Below are positions 12,112 to 24,239 of a stretch of DNA of 64,000 nucleotides, in pieces (position 1 is the first letter of the stretch; the number at the start of each line of letters is the position of its first letter). Both the position numbers and the translations under genes were made by a program. Source of the stretch: Strongyloides papillosus. Taxonomy: Eukaryota; Nematoda; Chromadorea; Rhabditida; Strongyloididae. The notes below the pieces were generated by a model. It searched no databases, was not told where the DNA came from, and saw only the letters and a list, made by a program, of their open reading frames with translations. The stretch is taken from positions 496,001 through 560,000 of the forward strand of contig SRSI01000079.1 of the NCBI GenBank assembly GCA_005656395.1, read 5' to 3'.

Positions 12112-12557
12112 TTACTTATTTTTAATTAATGGTGCTTTTTGATAAGATGGATGAGAGGTGATGAGTTGATTGATGGTACTCTCAAATTCATCACAATTAA
12201 CCTTATCATTGGGATCTATCAAACCATTTGACACAATTATATCAGAGAAACTTTTATATATTGTTTGTAATAAGTCATGAATACCAGTAGCATCGGGATC
12301 AGTGTTCAAGAGTAACTTATATCCTGTCAACGTCTCAAGATAAAACATCTTATAAGAGTTTGTTGTGTATGATTTTAGTTGTTGTATAGAATCTTTGGTA
12401 CACAATTTTGCTGAGAATGAGTTTAGTGAAAATATCATACCAAAAATCAATTTAAATTCTTCCTCCTGATCCATGTCATTTTTTCGTACACGTTGAAGAT
12501 CTTATAGTATATACATTTCCCGAATTTGTTGAATATATAGAAGTTATAAATAGTCAT
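12112..12557 (-). CDS. TRAPPC1: TRAPP complex subunit 1 (TRAPPC1/Bet5), with an apparent frameshift
   Basis: The main frame (12112-12474) matches the body of TRAPPC1, a longin-fold subunit of the TRAPP Golgi tethering and Rab-GEF complex: EEEFKLIFGMIFSLNSF, YKMFYLETLTGYKLLLNTDP and a C-terminal helix. The family's N-terminal strand (MTIYNFYIFNKFGKC...) is present directly upstream from an ATG at 12557-12555, but in another frame. One extra base in the A6 run (T6 on the plus strand, 12479-12484) would join them into 148 aa, against about 145 in animals, with no gap relative to the family. No intron could explain the switch. The gene is therefore complete apart from a single-base deletion, real or artefactual. 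Confidence 0.85.
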
Positions 12558-12861
12558 TGAGTGATAATAAATATATATTTACCTTTACTTTGTTGATTTT
12601 TAAGATTTTTACAAACTTAAAAAATAAAAAAACACAATCTATAGAGTAATCCTACACAGAAGTATGTTTTTGTTTTTGTGGACAAATGTATATAATCGGA
12701 GATAATATATGTATTCTCTCCATCCTGAAATATTTGCCTTCACTCTTTTTCTATAAATGATTTTGCCAGTTGAAAATTTTTGATTTTCATAAAATTAAAA
12801 TATTTATACACAATACATATATATAAACACCATATATATACAGGAATAGAATAAAAAAATC

Positions 12862-13265
12862 ATGGAAGTTGGGGGTGAGGTAGAGGCCTCGGCGGCTGAA
12901 ATTGAATTTCCATTTAAAATTAAAAAATTCACACCTGTAGCATGTTGGTCCTGGGATGTTGAATGTGATACATGTGCGATATGTCGTACAAAATTAATGG
13001 GTAAGACAACAAATTTTATTATTTTTGAATTGTATTATTATTATAAAAATGTTTTACTTATTACTGTTTTTTTATTCTAGAATCATGTTTACGTTGCCAG
13101 ACTGGTAAGATATCAGATGATGCTCCAGGTGAAAATACATGTATGGTCGTGTGGGGTGTTTGTAATCATTCTTATCACAATTGTTGTATGCAATTATGGA
13201 TCAAACAAAATAAGAGATGTCCTCTGTGCCAAAAAGATTGGAAAATAGCAAGAACAGGTAATTAA
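12862..13265 (+). CDS. rbx-2: RING-box protein 2 (RBX2/RNF7/SAG), cullin-RING ligase subunit
   Basis: Exons 12862-13000 and 13081-13265 join in phase 1 across an 80-nt GTAAGA...TTCTAG intron, giving 107 aa (human RBX2 is about 113). The N-terminal strand that inserts into the cullin is present (FKIKKFTPVACWSWDVECDTC), followed by an RING-H2 domain: CDTCAIC, CLRC, CNHSYHNCC and CPLCQKDW. The MESCLRCQ spacing and the QNKRCPLCQKDW ending favour RBX2 over RBX1. It recruits the E2 enzyme to cullin scaffolds, typically CUL5, for ubiquitin or NEDD8 transfer. It is divergent from the TRAPPC1 gene next to it, with about 300 bp between the starts. Confidence 0.92.
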
Positions 13266-13514
13266 TTATCAATATACGTATAGTATTTTATATTATAAGG
13301 AGAATGAGTAACTTGAAAAACAAGCCAAAGTTTGGTCATTTTTAAATGAAAAAGTTTTATTTTGATAAATATACATCTTGACTATCAATAATACATTATC
13401 ATTTTAACATTGTTAACAAAGATTATAATATAAATAAAAGATATAATACTATTTAATGAAATATGTAAAAAATTTTGTTTTTGTTATTATTATTACTAGA
13501 AGTTAGCATCTTTT

Positions 13515-14953
13515 TTAAAAAGCGCTATTGCTGATTCTTATGTCATCACAATAATTAACTTCCCCTTTGATAAGAACAGTCTTCCTTTTTTTAGATAAAT
13601 ACCATGGACATATTGACATAAGAGCGTTTTTGACATTCTTGGGATTGAATAAAATAAATATCCATGGATTGACACAAGAATTCAAATTTCCAAGAACACC
13701 CAAATAATTGGCTATACCTTTGTAATGTGAGACAAGATCAGGTGCTATTGCTTGGACAACATTAAATAAACAGTATGGGGTCCATAAAAAGAAGTTGCAT
13801 GCAATGATAGTTAACGTTAACCTAACAGTATGAATTCTTTTTCTTCCAAATTCATTATCTTGCTGCTTAATGACATTCGATGTACTTCTTATTCTTTTAA
13901 CATAAACTAATGTTTCATTTTCCTCATCTCTATATACATTACCGAGTGTTTTTTCCCTATTATTTTTTAATGAAGATTTTGTTAAACCATTAACACCATC
14001 CAAAACAACTTTCTTTGACAACCAGGACACTTTTACAGACATGAAAATAAAAATAAGTAGCAAGTATTGATGGTATTAACCAAACGAAAAGATTAAAGTA
14101 TAGAACATATATTTGCATGAACTGGTGTCTGAAGTATTCTCTCGTTAGACAACCTTGATTTGTTATCTCCCAAACATGGAGTTGTGGTAGTGATAGGATG
14201 ATTGCAATTACCCATGATATTATGGCCATTTTGTTTGGTCTATGGTATTTGTTACTTCTAAAGTTTGCCATTGGTTTGCAGATGGCCATGTAACGATCAT
14301 ATGCTATTGCTACAAGTAACATTGGTGATAGATATAGTGGTATTATTTCTATGAATTTCAGCACAGGGCATACCCATGAAGGTCCTGGAAGGTGTGGGCG
14401 ATTGAACATGATAAATAACTCCGTACCAAGTGAGAATATTGCAAAGGATATATCAACAACAGCTGTGTGAAGGAGTAATAACTGTAAGAAATATTTTTAT
14501 CAAATGTTATTGAGGTACAAATTTATCAATTTCTAATGGCATATGTGTATTTTACGGAGTATTTGTATCTCAAATATAAACTAATAATCCTCGTATTCCT
14601 AAAATACAAATTTTAATTTTCACTCACAACATGTGCCTATTATGAGATTAAATATTTATCCAAATAAATTTGATAACAATTAACATATCACCTCAAAATA
14701 CACAATATCTGGATTATTTAAAGACAAATATATGGATGTTCCACTACAATATGATTTTTAGTTTCTCCAAAGTTAGTTTAATTTATTTAATTTATCTTTT
14801 ACTATATTTATCTTTCCGTAAACATACCTGTACTGGTGAGATTCTCATTTTAGTAATAGTATTTCCACGAATGATAACAAAGATTAAAAATAAATTTCCA
14901 AGTATAGCAATTGTAATGATACCTATTGTAAAGGCAATAAACGTAGATACCAT
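13515..14953 (-). CDS. rhodopsin-class neuropeptide GPCR, vasopressin/oxytocin (nematocin) receptor type, with an apparent frameshift
   Basis: Exon 1 (14953-14828) encodes TM1 with the GN motif. A 346-nt intron follows, and exon 2 runs from 14481 to the stop at 13515. TM2 has LHTAVVDISFA, TM3 ends in DRYMAICKP, TM4 is ISWVIAIILSLPQ, TM5 has LFVWLIP, TM6 FFLWTPY and TM7 NSCVNPWIF. The TM7 and TM6 signatures and the GPSWVCPVLK loop cysteine point to the vasopressin/oxytocin/nematocin receptor group. After TM5 the frame shifts: residues up to about YFHVCK are in one frame, and SWLSKKVVLDG onward in the next. Removing one base near the T4 run at 14031-14034 restores about 363 aa. The extracellular N-terminus is very short, so an upstream exon may be missing. 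The ligand is unknown. Confidence 0.8.
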
Positions 14954-14959
14954 TATGTT

Positions 14960-17900
14960 TTAATGAAATAAATAATACGGCCGGAGTATAATGGTTGTAT
15001 TTCTATTTTTGTCGTTAGATTATTGGAATTATTATTAAATTAACCAAAAAATATCTTTATATATGTATATATATACATATATATATACTTAGATATATCT
15101 TTATAAGTAAGATAGTGCAAGAAATTTTACTTTAAAATTTCCTATTTTTTCCTATAATTAACCATTTATATTTAGTTAAAAGTATTTTTAATGTAGCACA
15201 AACATTGATATTAAGAATATTCTAGATTAATTTAATCAAAAAAATTATTATATTATTGAGATAGGATGCATCAAAACATATTATAAAAAATGAAAACTAA
15301 AGATTAAGGTTAATTAAAAGTCATATAAGGATACAAAAATATAAACAATTTTTTGCGATCTTTATTTGCATTGATGTATAAAATTTTAATCTAAAAAGAT
15401 GGTGATAGATTGACAAAAAAAGGATATAATTATTGGAAACAATATATAATAACAGATTTTTATCAATAGAAAAGTTTAATCACGGCGTTTAATAGAATAT
15501 GTAATTTTTTAAGTAATTGTAAGTACTGGAAATGATAAAAAAAATCTTATAAAAACCACAATCAATCTAGGAAGATTTTTGAGAATTGTTGTATTAATGA
15601 TGCTTTGAATATATTGTGTTAAAAAAATCCATGGCATATGAGTTTTAAATATATATAGTTGCTATATAAAAGTTTATAAATAGGATTTTTTAATATATTC
15701 AATCTGACAATTTTAAAAAACCAATGAAAGTACTACTTTTTCTATCAAAATGTTAAAAATTGGATTATTTATATAAGTAAAAATTTGAAAGTGTTCAAAA
15801 ATTATCAAAATTTATATTTATATATACAACATTATAAGTGTTTAATTGATAAATACCTTTTTCTTTTATTTTAAACATCAACTTGGTAGTAGAAAGTATC
15901 CATGTGAAAAATAAATTAATTTTACAGTTAAAAAAATTAAATAAAATACATTTAAGCATGTTTGTATGAATAAAAAATAAAAGAAAAAATCCGGAAAATT
16001 TTTTTTAATCTTATTCAAATTAAATTATGGTGTTGACGGATAAAAAGTTATATAACCACTTTAAATTTAAAACCTTTGCGCATGTGAGGAAGTTAATACT
16101 TTAAGGAAGATTATTATATTTTAATATGTTTGATAATAATTTTTTTAGACAAAAAATAGTTATAAGTGTAATCATGTGAGACTGTCACGAAGTTTCATTA
16201 ATTTAAATTTTCAAAGTTTTTACTTAAAATTTGTACTTTTAGGTTAATATTAGAAAAGGTTTTTTAATTAGAATAATTTTATAAATGGCATTTTTTTTAG
16301 AGTAAATTTTTTTAGTAAAAAAATCGGTTTTACTTTCAATTGAAAGGAAATGATAATGAGAGTAGTATTGAGGAATCATTTATTTGAGAATATTCGTACA
16401 GTTTTGGAAGATTAAAATATAACTATCATAAGTTACTCATTAAATTTATTCTACCGTGACATATTGTAATTAATGAGGGATATTATGAATGTTAGGGGAT
16501 AAAAAATACAAAAATAATTTTTTTAAAGTAAAACTCTACTGCATACCTAATAAGTGTAACTATTTTTACATCGTACTCACGTAATATGTTATGAGCATTT
16601 GATTTTATAAAAAATAAAATAAATAGCACTTTAGTGACGAGATAAAAAAAGAAGTGATGTTATTTAAAGACAATGATTATGTATAATATAAAAAAATAAA
16701 CAATATAATAAAAAAAGTGTTTCATAAAAGGATAAAGATATAAATAAAATGTATTTGTTCTGAGGCATTCGTTATAAACAATAATATTCTTTAGTTTTAA
16801 ATATAATCTTCTCCTTCATGACAATAAGAGTCATTAAAAGTCGTAAAAGAAACCTTGTTAGTTTTAATTCCTTCAATTCTAGGATAATTCTAAATATAAC
16901 TTTTTAAAAGATGGAGATAATATTTTAAGTTATATGTTACGTACAAAATTTGCTCATCCTCAAAATAATACGTCTAAATATCTCTCTCTATCACAACCAA
17001 AACGTTTCATTAAAATTACAACAACCCCAAAAAACGCTTTGAGGATAATAATATTCTTAGAACCATATTTCATATATATAATTAGTTACTCTCATTCTGA
17101 TAATATCTCATTTATTACATAAAGATTACTTAAAAATTTTCTAATAATCTTTGAATACTTCTATTTATATCAAAAAACTAATTTTAAATTTTTAACTGCA
17201 TACTACCTAAATATATCTTTCTTTCTTTAAAGACAAAGAATTAAGAAAATGAATTTTAGTAATTTTCTTTTAAAAAATTAAATTGTAGGAAGGAAAAGTC
17301 AAACTTTAGATATCAATGTTTTAAAGTATATTTTAATAACTAGGTTTTAAAGAAATCCCACCTGATTTTTAGTATGTAAGGTTAAGAATTTTTTATCTTT
17401 CCTGCATATTTTAGCGACGCGTTAATACATATTATATAAAAGGTAAAATTTTACTAAGGAAATTTAATTCAATAATTTGGAAATTAAACTTATTAAAAGT
17501 ATACCGTCTATATATAGGTAAGATTTGCGTTATGCTTCAAATACATATTTAAAAGGAAATTAATAATGGTAAGCTAATAAATAATAATTAAATTTAATAT
17601 TTATTTTTCAAATGTTGATGGGTAAGGGAGTTATTTTGGAGAGTTATTCAGTGTATTTTTTATTATTTTTTTGATATATATACAAATATTTTTATTAAAG
17701 TGTCTGATAGAGTAATTTTATTAATGGGTTGTGGATAACAAAATAATGAATTGTAACAGGATTTTCTTATCATTAAATATCGTCTCCATTTATGTGTGTG
17801 TGGTTAAATATATTTATTACTTTGTGGATCACCCATTATAGTGCAAATATTTTTGTATTCAAAGTATATTTATATTTTCATAGGGTAAACAATTTGACCC

Positions 17901-20900
17901 CCTTGCAAAAGGACATCAAAATATAACACTTCATCATTCACGATTGTATGATAAAAAGTTGCCAAAAAGATTAAACTGTCTCTTAGCACATGCTCTTTCA
18001 AATCACACGATATCATCGCAAACAAATAATGTCAATCTCAAGATTCCTATCTTGACAAAAAATCACTCAGCAATATTTTATAAGAAATATTCTTTAAATT
18101 GTAATATTAAAATACATTCCAAACACTAGATATATAGTATATATTACAAAAAAAAAGAATATGATAAGAAAGACTTTTTTTAATATCAGTTTATGATTAT
18201 CCCATACTTTTTTAGAATGTTTTTACAACAACAAGGAAGCGTTTTTGTTTTCCTCAAAATTAAAAATTTCGAAAGAAAACTATCCTTTAATTATTCTATA
18301 AAAGACATCCTTAAATGGTAATTAAGAATAAATTAAAAAGATAAAGAAGTATAATTTACTATAGAAAGTACATAATATTTTTTTAGTTTTTTCGCAAAAA
18401 AAGTAATAATAATAGTATAATTGAAATATTTATGTATATATTTTTGTATTGTAAGAAAATAAATAATATTTTTTGTTTTAAATTAAATATCTTTATTAAC
18501 ATGATAGTTTACCTTTTATATGAGTGCTTTATGGTTCTGTGAATCAAAGATGTAAAAATTAAAGGAGGAGATATTTTTTTTCAAAATGATATTAATAATT
18601 TAAGTATCTGCCTAATGATACAAATTCACATGGATATAAGCCGAAAATAAAGGTGATAAAATAATAATAATTTAATCTTACAAAAAAAAAGTGGCGCACC
18701 TGTCTAGAAAAGATACAAAAGTCAAGAAGGTAAAAATTAATGAAATTGTCATATGGTTATATAAAAAATAGATACAATAAATATTTGAACTGTTAAAAAA
18801 TTAAAAACCAACAATGGCGGTATTTTTGATACTAAATAGATAGATATATTTATAAACTTCAAAAATAATACATGTACTTCTTAAGATAATAATGTCTATT
18901 TTCTTCAATTTTTTTTGTTATTTTGTTAAATAGTTTCTCAAGAATACATATACAGTGAAAGAAAATTTGTTTGCTGGAGCATTAAATAAGTTTGTTTGTG
19001 TACTTTTACTTTGTTGAAAAGTTTATTTCCTTATAAATTATCTAACGAAAGAAATCTATGTATAATATAGTGTGTATATTTTATTTTTTTTAAATATTAT
19101 TGCTTATTTAATCTTACAAAGGGAATATTATTTTTAGGGATGAATAAATAATTAACATTTAATAAGTAAATATAGTTATAGGGATAGTTTTTAATGATTC
19201 TTTTGTGTCTTTTTGAGATGGCAATGAGACAAGTTATCATTTTTCTATCATTTAACTAGGAAGTTATTATTTTAACTTTTAGTCGAACCTCTAAAAATAG
19301 AATTTTCTTAAATACTATAGCTATTACTCACTCTCTCTTCTGACTCATTCCTCACTACATCCTCACTTCCTAATGATCCATGTCGAAGGCTTCCACACAT
19401 TAATCAAAATATTACTAAATATTTAATAAACTAGGAGATATCTAAAAGAAAAAATAATGATACCCTTCAACTAAGTATAAAAATTATCTCAATTCTTATT
19501 TTTTAATAACAATATTATTAGTTTTATTAAAAAAAGATTAGACAACGGCATTTTAACCTAAATATATGTAATAAAAATAAAATGATGATGCATTAATAGA
19601 AGCAAAAATAGGAAAATTCCTTAGCTCATTGCACACTGAGAAGAAACGTCAAAGAGATTGGTGAAAATCTTGAGAAGCAGGATTAGAAAAAAAATTTAAA
19701 AATTCCTATCATTATACAAATAAAACTGATGCAGAAATTAACAAAAATTAAATGTTCCCTCCATTATAATAATAATGATGGTGCAGAAATTAACAAAAAT
19801 TAAAAGAATGTTGCATATGATATTTTTAAATGAGATAATACTTAAGAAACATAAAAAAGACTTATCAACCAAATAGAAGATCCATCACCTTTGACAACAT
19901 GGGGGATTAAAAATTACATCTAACATTCAAAAAAAATATCAAAAACAAATAGGTTACTAGAACTTTGTGTGCAAAAATACACAAAAAAATATCAAACCAA
20001 CTAGCAGCATCTAACTTCTTTAAATAATAAACGTAATTAATACATATTTTTTTCCACTTACACGAGTATACTTACATCATTATCATATTTCTGATATAGT
20101 TAAAAAAGTAATTTACATTATGTTAACCTTACAAACAAAATATTAAATTTAAACTTTTCCATACAATATTAGTATAATTTATTTTCATAGACTGATTATA
20201 AAAAAGAGGAGAGTATCATATTTCTATTCCCTTATCAAAATTAAATGATTTTAAAGGAAATAGCACTTTTTATTATAAACTTTTTTCCTGTTAATATAGA
20301 TTTTTATCAGCTAGAAAAAAACAAACTTTGAATAAAAATATATTTCAATTTACTAAATTAGGTGAAATGGGATGTTTTTGTTATGACCTTATAGAGATGA
20401 GTGATAAAAAATGATAAATATTATTTAGGAGATTATACATCTTCATCTTCTCAAGTTATATTTTTGGTGGATATAATTTAGAAAATGATTAATGTACCTT
20501 GAAAACATAAATAAATTATGTTTACAGGACTAATAATTACGATGATATTTGGTGTTTTTATAGACTTATTAATTATTGTTTATCCTCCTATAAAAATGGC
20601 ACAAAAAGATGATAATAAAAAGAGGTAGAAGCGAGAGAGGAAATGTGGGGGCCCAATAAAGAGATGTAAATGTGATTAAAATAAATGTTTCCCCCTCTCT
20701 ATAGACAATTATTTTCGTCTCCATCCACCCAACGTCACTAATTAACAAAGATTCTTATTCATAAAAATTGCAGAAAGAAAATAGATAATAAAAACAATTT
20801 TTAGTGTTATTTATATTTTCAAAAATTTGGAATTCTTAATACATTTTTAATAATATTAAGAACGGATTACACATACACACATGTACAAATATATATATTT

Positions 20901-20920
20901 TTATGTACATAAAAAAGATA
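14960..20920. other. gene desert, about 6 kb
   Basis: Extremely AT-rich, with simple AT stretches (for example alternating TA at 15060-15092). Open frames near 16934 and 17944 encode about 60 residues of AT-rich composition without family features, and I do not call them genes. No tRNA or repeat array was recognised. Confidence 0.5.
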
Positions 20921-20928
20921 TTATTAAT

Positions 20929-21859
20929 TTATATTCTCAAAATTAGGATTATAAAGATTAAGGCTATTAAATAAGAGATGAATAATGATTGTGTTGGGGA
21001 GGATTGATTCTTTAATGTTGGCTCCTGTACTTTTGTTTGTACCTCATTAATCTTAATTGATGGTGCTCTGACAGTTGTTGTTGATGGTGGTGGTAGTGGT
21101 GTTGGGAGGGAGTATGTTTTTAAATCAAGACACGATGGTGGCCACTTGGATATAGCTCCAGTATCTAGAGCAACTTTTTGCATGGAGTTAAATGATTTTC
21201 TTGTTATATTAATGACAAGGTTTGCTGTTTCGTAATCACAGAAATGTGCAATTGTAGGAATATCGCAATGTAGGGAGCAGGTAACATACTCACAACCTTC
21301 ACTGAGATATTTCTCAGCTTGTGATGAATCCCCATTCATTGCAAGATGTTTAAAGTTTTGCATCATTGATGTTACAGCTTTATGTTTTGAAGTACAACCT
21401 TTCAAGCATTGTTTTGAGGTTTCCTGATTTAATTTATTTAAGCATGGAAATTTGTTTTGTATGGCTTGATAGTTATATAAACAAAAATGATCTATTATCT
21501 CTGAACTTCTTGTTAAAAGTTCTAGTAAAAAGTTATGACTACATTGCTGATAACAATATTGGAATGTGTGATAAAGTCTTTTAATTAAAAAGTTAAGAAA
21601 GAAGATTAATTACGAATACTTACTTACAAAATTGTTGATGAAATGTTTGGTTTGAGAATGCAACAAGAAAATCATTGAAATTTAATTGCAACAGGCCCAA
21701 AGATTTATTGGGTCCCAATTGATTTTCCATACTTGAAATAAAACTCAAAGCACAACTCCCAACACAATCATCATTAATCATCTGTTGGGAGGCCACCAAA
21801 AAGCAATTAGTATAAATAATAAAAAATAATAAAAAGTTGTAATATGATAAGGGTTTCAT
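20929..21859 (-). CDS. secreted cysteine-rich protein with C-terminal membrane anchor
   Basis: Exon 1 (21859-21624) and exon 2 (21577-20929) are joined across a 46-nt GTAAGT...AAAAG intron; the split codon is Lys and the product is 294 aa. Residues 1-24 are a signal peptide. About 215 residues follow with well-spaced cysteines (CVGSC, FCK, YCYQQC, FCLYN, PCLNKL, QCLKGC, GCEYVTCSLHC, HFC, SCLDL), consistent with a disulfide-rich extracellular domain. Then comes a Pro/Thr/Ser stalk and a 20-residue hydrophobic end (SLFISYLIALIFIILIL), either a membrane anchor or a GPI signal. The pattern recalls nematode secreted Cys-domain families (CPG4-like or T20D4.11-like), but this is unconfirmed. The phase-correct splice and uninterrupted cysteine pattern make the gene itself secure. 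Confidence 0.75.
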
Positions 21860-21869
21860 TATCTTGTTG

Positions 21870-22905
21870 TAAAAAGAGAATGTTTATATATGAAATGTCT
21901 TCCAGATCATAAATGAAAAGGATACATATAATATGACATATTTATATAAAACCATTCTCCATCACACAATAATATATTATAAAATCACCTTCATATCATA
22001 GAGGAGAAAAAGAAGATATGTATTAATAAATTTTATTCTTGTTTCTTTACAAATCAACCAATTATGCTTACCGTCTATTGGTGTGTTATGATAAAAAAAT
22101 GTTAATATATAGCTAGCTCCATGAAGTCTTGTTATTGACATTATCTTTTATATTTTTATTTTTATAACCATATGATTCCTTGATGGATATCTCAACAGCA
22201 ATATAATGGTGTGTATAGGTATATATACGTGATTCTATGGATTATAATGTGATTTATTTGAAAGTAATGTAATGGAAACAGGATTAAGAAAGGAATAATT
22301 ATTGGTGGAAGGAAAATTTTGATTAGGAGAATGCTAATGAACTGGTTTACCAGCAATTATGAACAATTTTTCAAGGCTTTCTTTTTATGTTTAAATTTCA
22401 TCCCCATTCTCCTTATCTTCTCCCTTTTTTTCAATACTAATTTAATTGTTTGATTACCAAATTATCAAAAAGGAAGTAAACTCCAAAAATAAATGAGAAA
22501 AAAAATTTTCCAAAAAAAAGATAAAGTCAGCTTTTTGTGATATTATCACTAGTCAATATAATTGTGTCTTTTACGGGAATATGTGTATATTTACATTATT
22601 TGACTATTTGTTCTTTTCCAGCCGCGCCTTTATTTACCCATTGTTGTTAGTGCATTCTTGATATTTTTTCTTAAAAGTATCATTATACTAATATCTCTCC
22701 CATCTATTGTAAAAATATTAATATTTATTTTTTTGTGGTACCCGTAACATAATTTATGTACTAAAAAAAGGGTATAATATTGTTGTTTGTACTCGTAACT
22801 AATATACTAACATTAATAAAATATAAAACTTTTTTAAAAGTAAAGGAGTATAGACTTTTTTATATTTAATTTCGTTATCAATTATTCCCTGACCATTATT
22901 GAGAA
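21870..22905. other. intergenic between divergent genes
   Basis: Contains the upstream regions of the minus-strand secreted protein and of the plus-strand deacetylase. No coding region or specific site is recognised. Confidence 0.4.
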
Positions 22906-22910
22906 ATAAA

Positions 22911-24232
22911 ATGGTAAAGAAGGATGTTGTGTATTATTTCCATCCTGATGTTGGTAAATTTCACTATGGTATGTTTAAAATAATACATCTTCTATCTCAT
23001 CAATTTAATCACTAACATTATTAATCCTTTTTAAGGTGAGAAACATCCAATGAAACCCCAAAGGTTATCTGCAATGCATTCATTAGTACTAAACTACGGC
23101 TTGGACAAATACATGACAGTAATGGAACCAGCACCATGCAGTGCAATCGACATGCAAGCATTCCACTCCAAAGAATACATAGACTTCCTCCAAAATGCCA
23201 CCCCATACAACAAAGAGAAGTACGCCGATGTCATGAAAAACTTTCTCTTCATAGAAGACTGTCCCATCTTTGAGGGCATGTTCGAGTTCTTCTCCATCTG
23301 CGCCGGTGGGTCATTAGAAGGTGCCCAAAGGATAAATAGAAAGGAAACAGATATTGTTGTTAATTTCTCTGGTGGCCTACATCATGCAAAAAAATCTGAG
23401 GCATCTGGTTTTTGTTACGTTAACGATATCGTTCTCGCTATCCTAGAGTTATTGAAGAGACATGCAAGGGTTTTGTATGTTGATATTGATATTCATACCT
23501 CTGATGCTTTGCATGAGGCGTTTTATTTAACTGATAGGGTTATGACGGTATCCTTTCATCGGTATGGTAATATGTTTTTTCCAGGGACTGGTGATATGTG
23601 GGAAATTGGTATGGATAGGGGAAGGTATTATACTGTTAACGTTCCATTGAGAGAGGGTATTGAAGATGAGGCTTATCTTTCTATATTTAAGCCGATTATG
23701 ACAAAAGTTATGGAGTGTTATAAACCGGAGGCTGTCGTTTTACAGTGTGGTGCGGATTCACTAGGTATGGATAGATTGGGATGTTTTAATTTAAGCATTG
23801 ATGGTCATGGGGAATGTGTTAAATTTATCAAAAGTTTTGGTTTACCAATGATTGTTTTAGGTGGTGGTGGTTATACACCAAGGAATGTTGCAAGGGCATG
23901 GTGTAATGAAACAGCAATATGTGTAGGTAAAGATGATATTTTACCAGCTGAGATTCCGGATGAGTGTGAATTTAAGGAGATGTTTGGTCCAGATTATTTA
24001 TTAAAAGCCGAAATTAGAGAAGAGGTATGAGGATGCCAATACACAAGAATATTTGAATGCCTTGAAGGATTTGATATTTGAGAATCTTGATATGTTGAAG
24101 GGTGCCCCAGCTGTCCAGATGCAACCTATTGTGGATGATTTCTTTGATTGGGATAAGGTTAGGTATAAGGATGAGATTAAGCAAGAGTTGTATGATGAGG
24201 ACAGGAAGATGAGGGATCGTGATCCTGATTAA
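22911..24232 (+). CDS. class I histone deacetylase (HDAC1/2-like), divergent, with an apparent frameshift
   Basis: Exon 1 (22911-22968) and exon 2 (from 23036) are joined in phase 1 across a 67-nt intron. The deacetylase fold is nearly complete: YYFHPDVGKFHYGEKHPMKP, EDCPIFEGMFEF, GGLHHAKKSEASGFCYVND (the His-His dyad), VDIDIH (zinc Asp and His), FFPGTGD, QCGADSLGMDRLGCFN (third zinc Asp) and GGGGYTPRNVAR (catalytic Tyr). The usual IHHGDG after the zinc ligands reads IHTSDA here. The frame closes at 24030, while the expected continuation (KRYEDANTQEYLNALKDLIFENL...) is open in the next frame to 24232. Dropping one A from 24011-24013 restores 417 aa. It would remove acetyl groups from histone lysines in the nucleus; the substitutions suggest an evolving paralogue of HDA-1. 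Confidence 0.85.
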
Positions 24233-24239
24233 CTATTAT

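Noticed and set aside
14670..14963. Plus-strand hydrophobic open frame of 97 codons
   Set aside because: It is the antisense of the first exon (TM1) and intron of the minus-strand peptide receptor, whose frame and splice site are convincing.
15060..15092. Alternating TA stretch as a possible hairpin or origin
   Set aside because: Simple AT repeats are common in this genome type; no further structure surrounds it.
24001..24060. A 23-nt GT-AG intron to explain the deacetylase frame change
   Set aside because: Far shorter than any intron here (36 nt minimum), and it would remove conserved residues.
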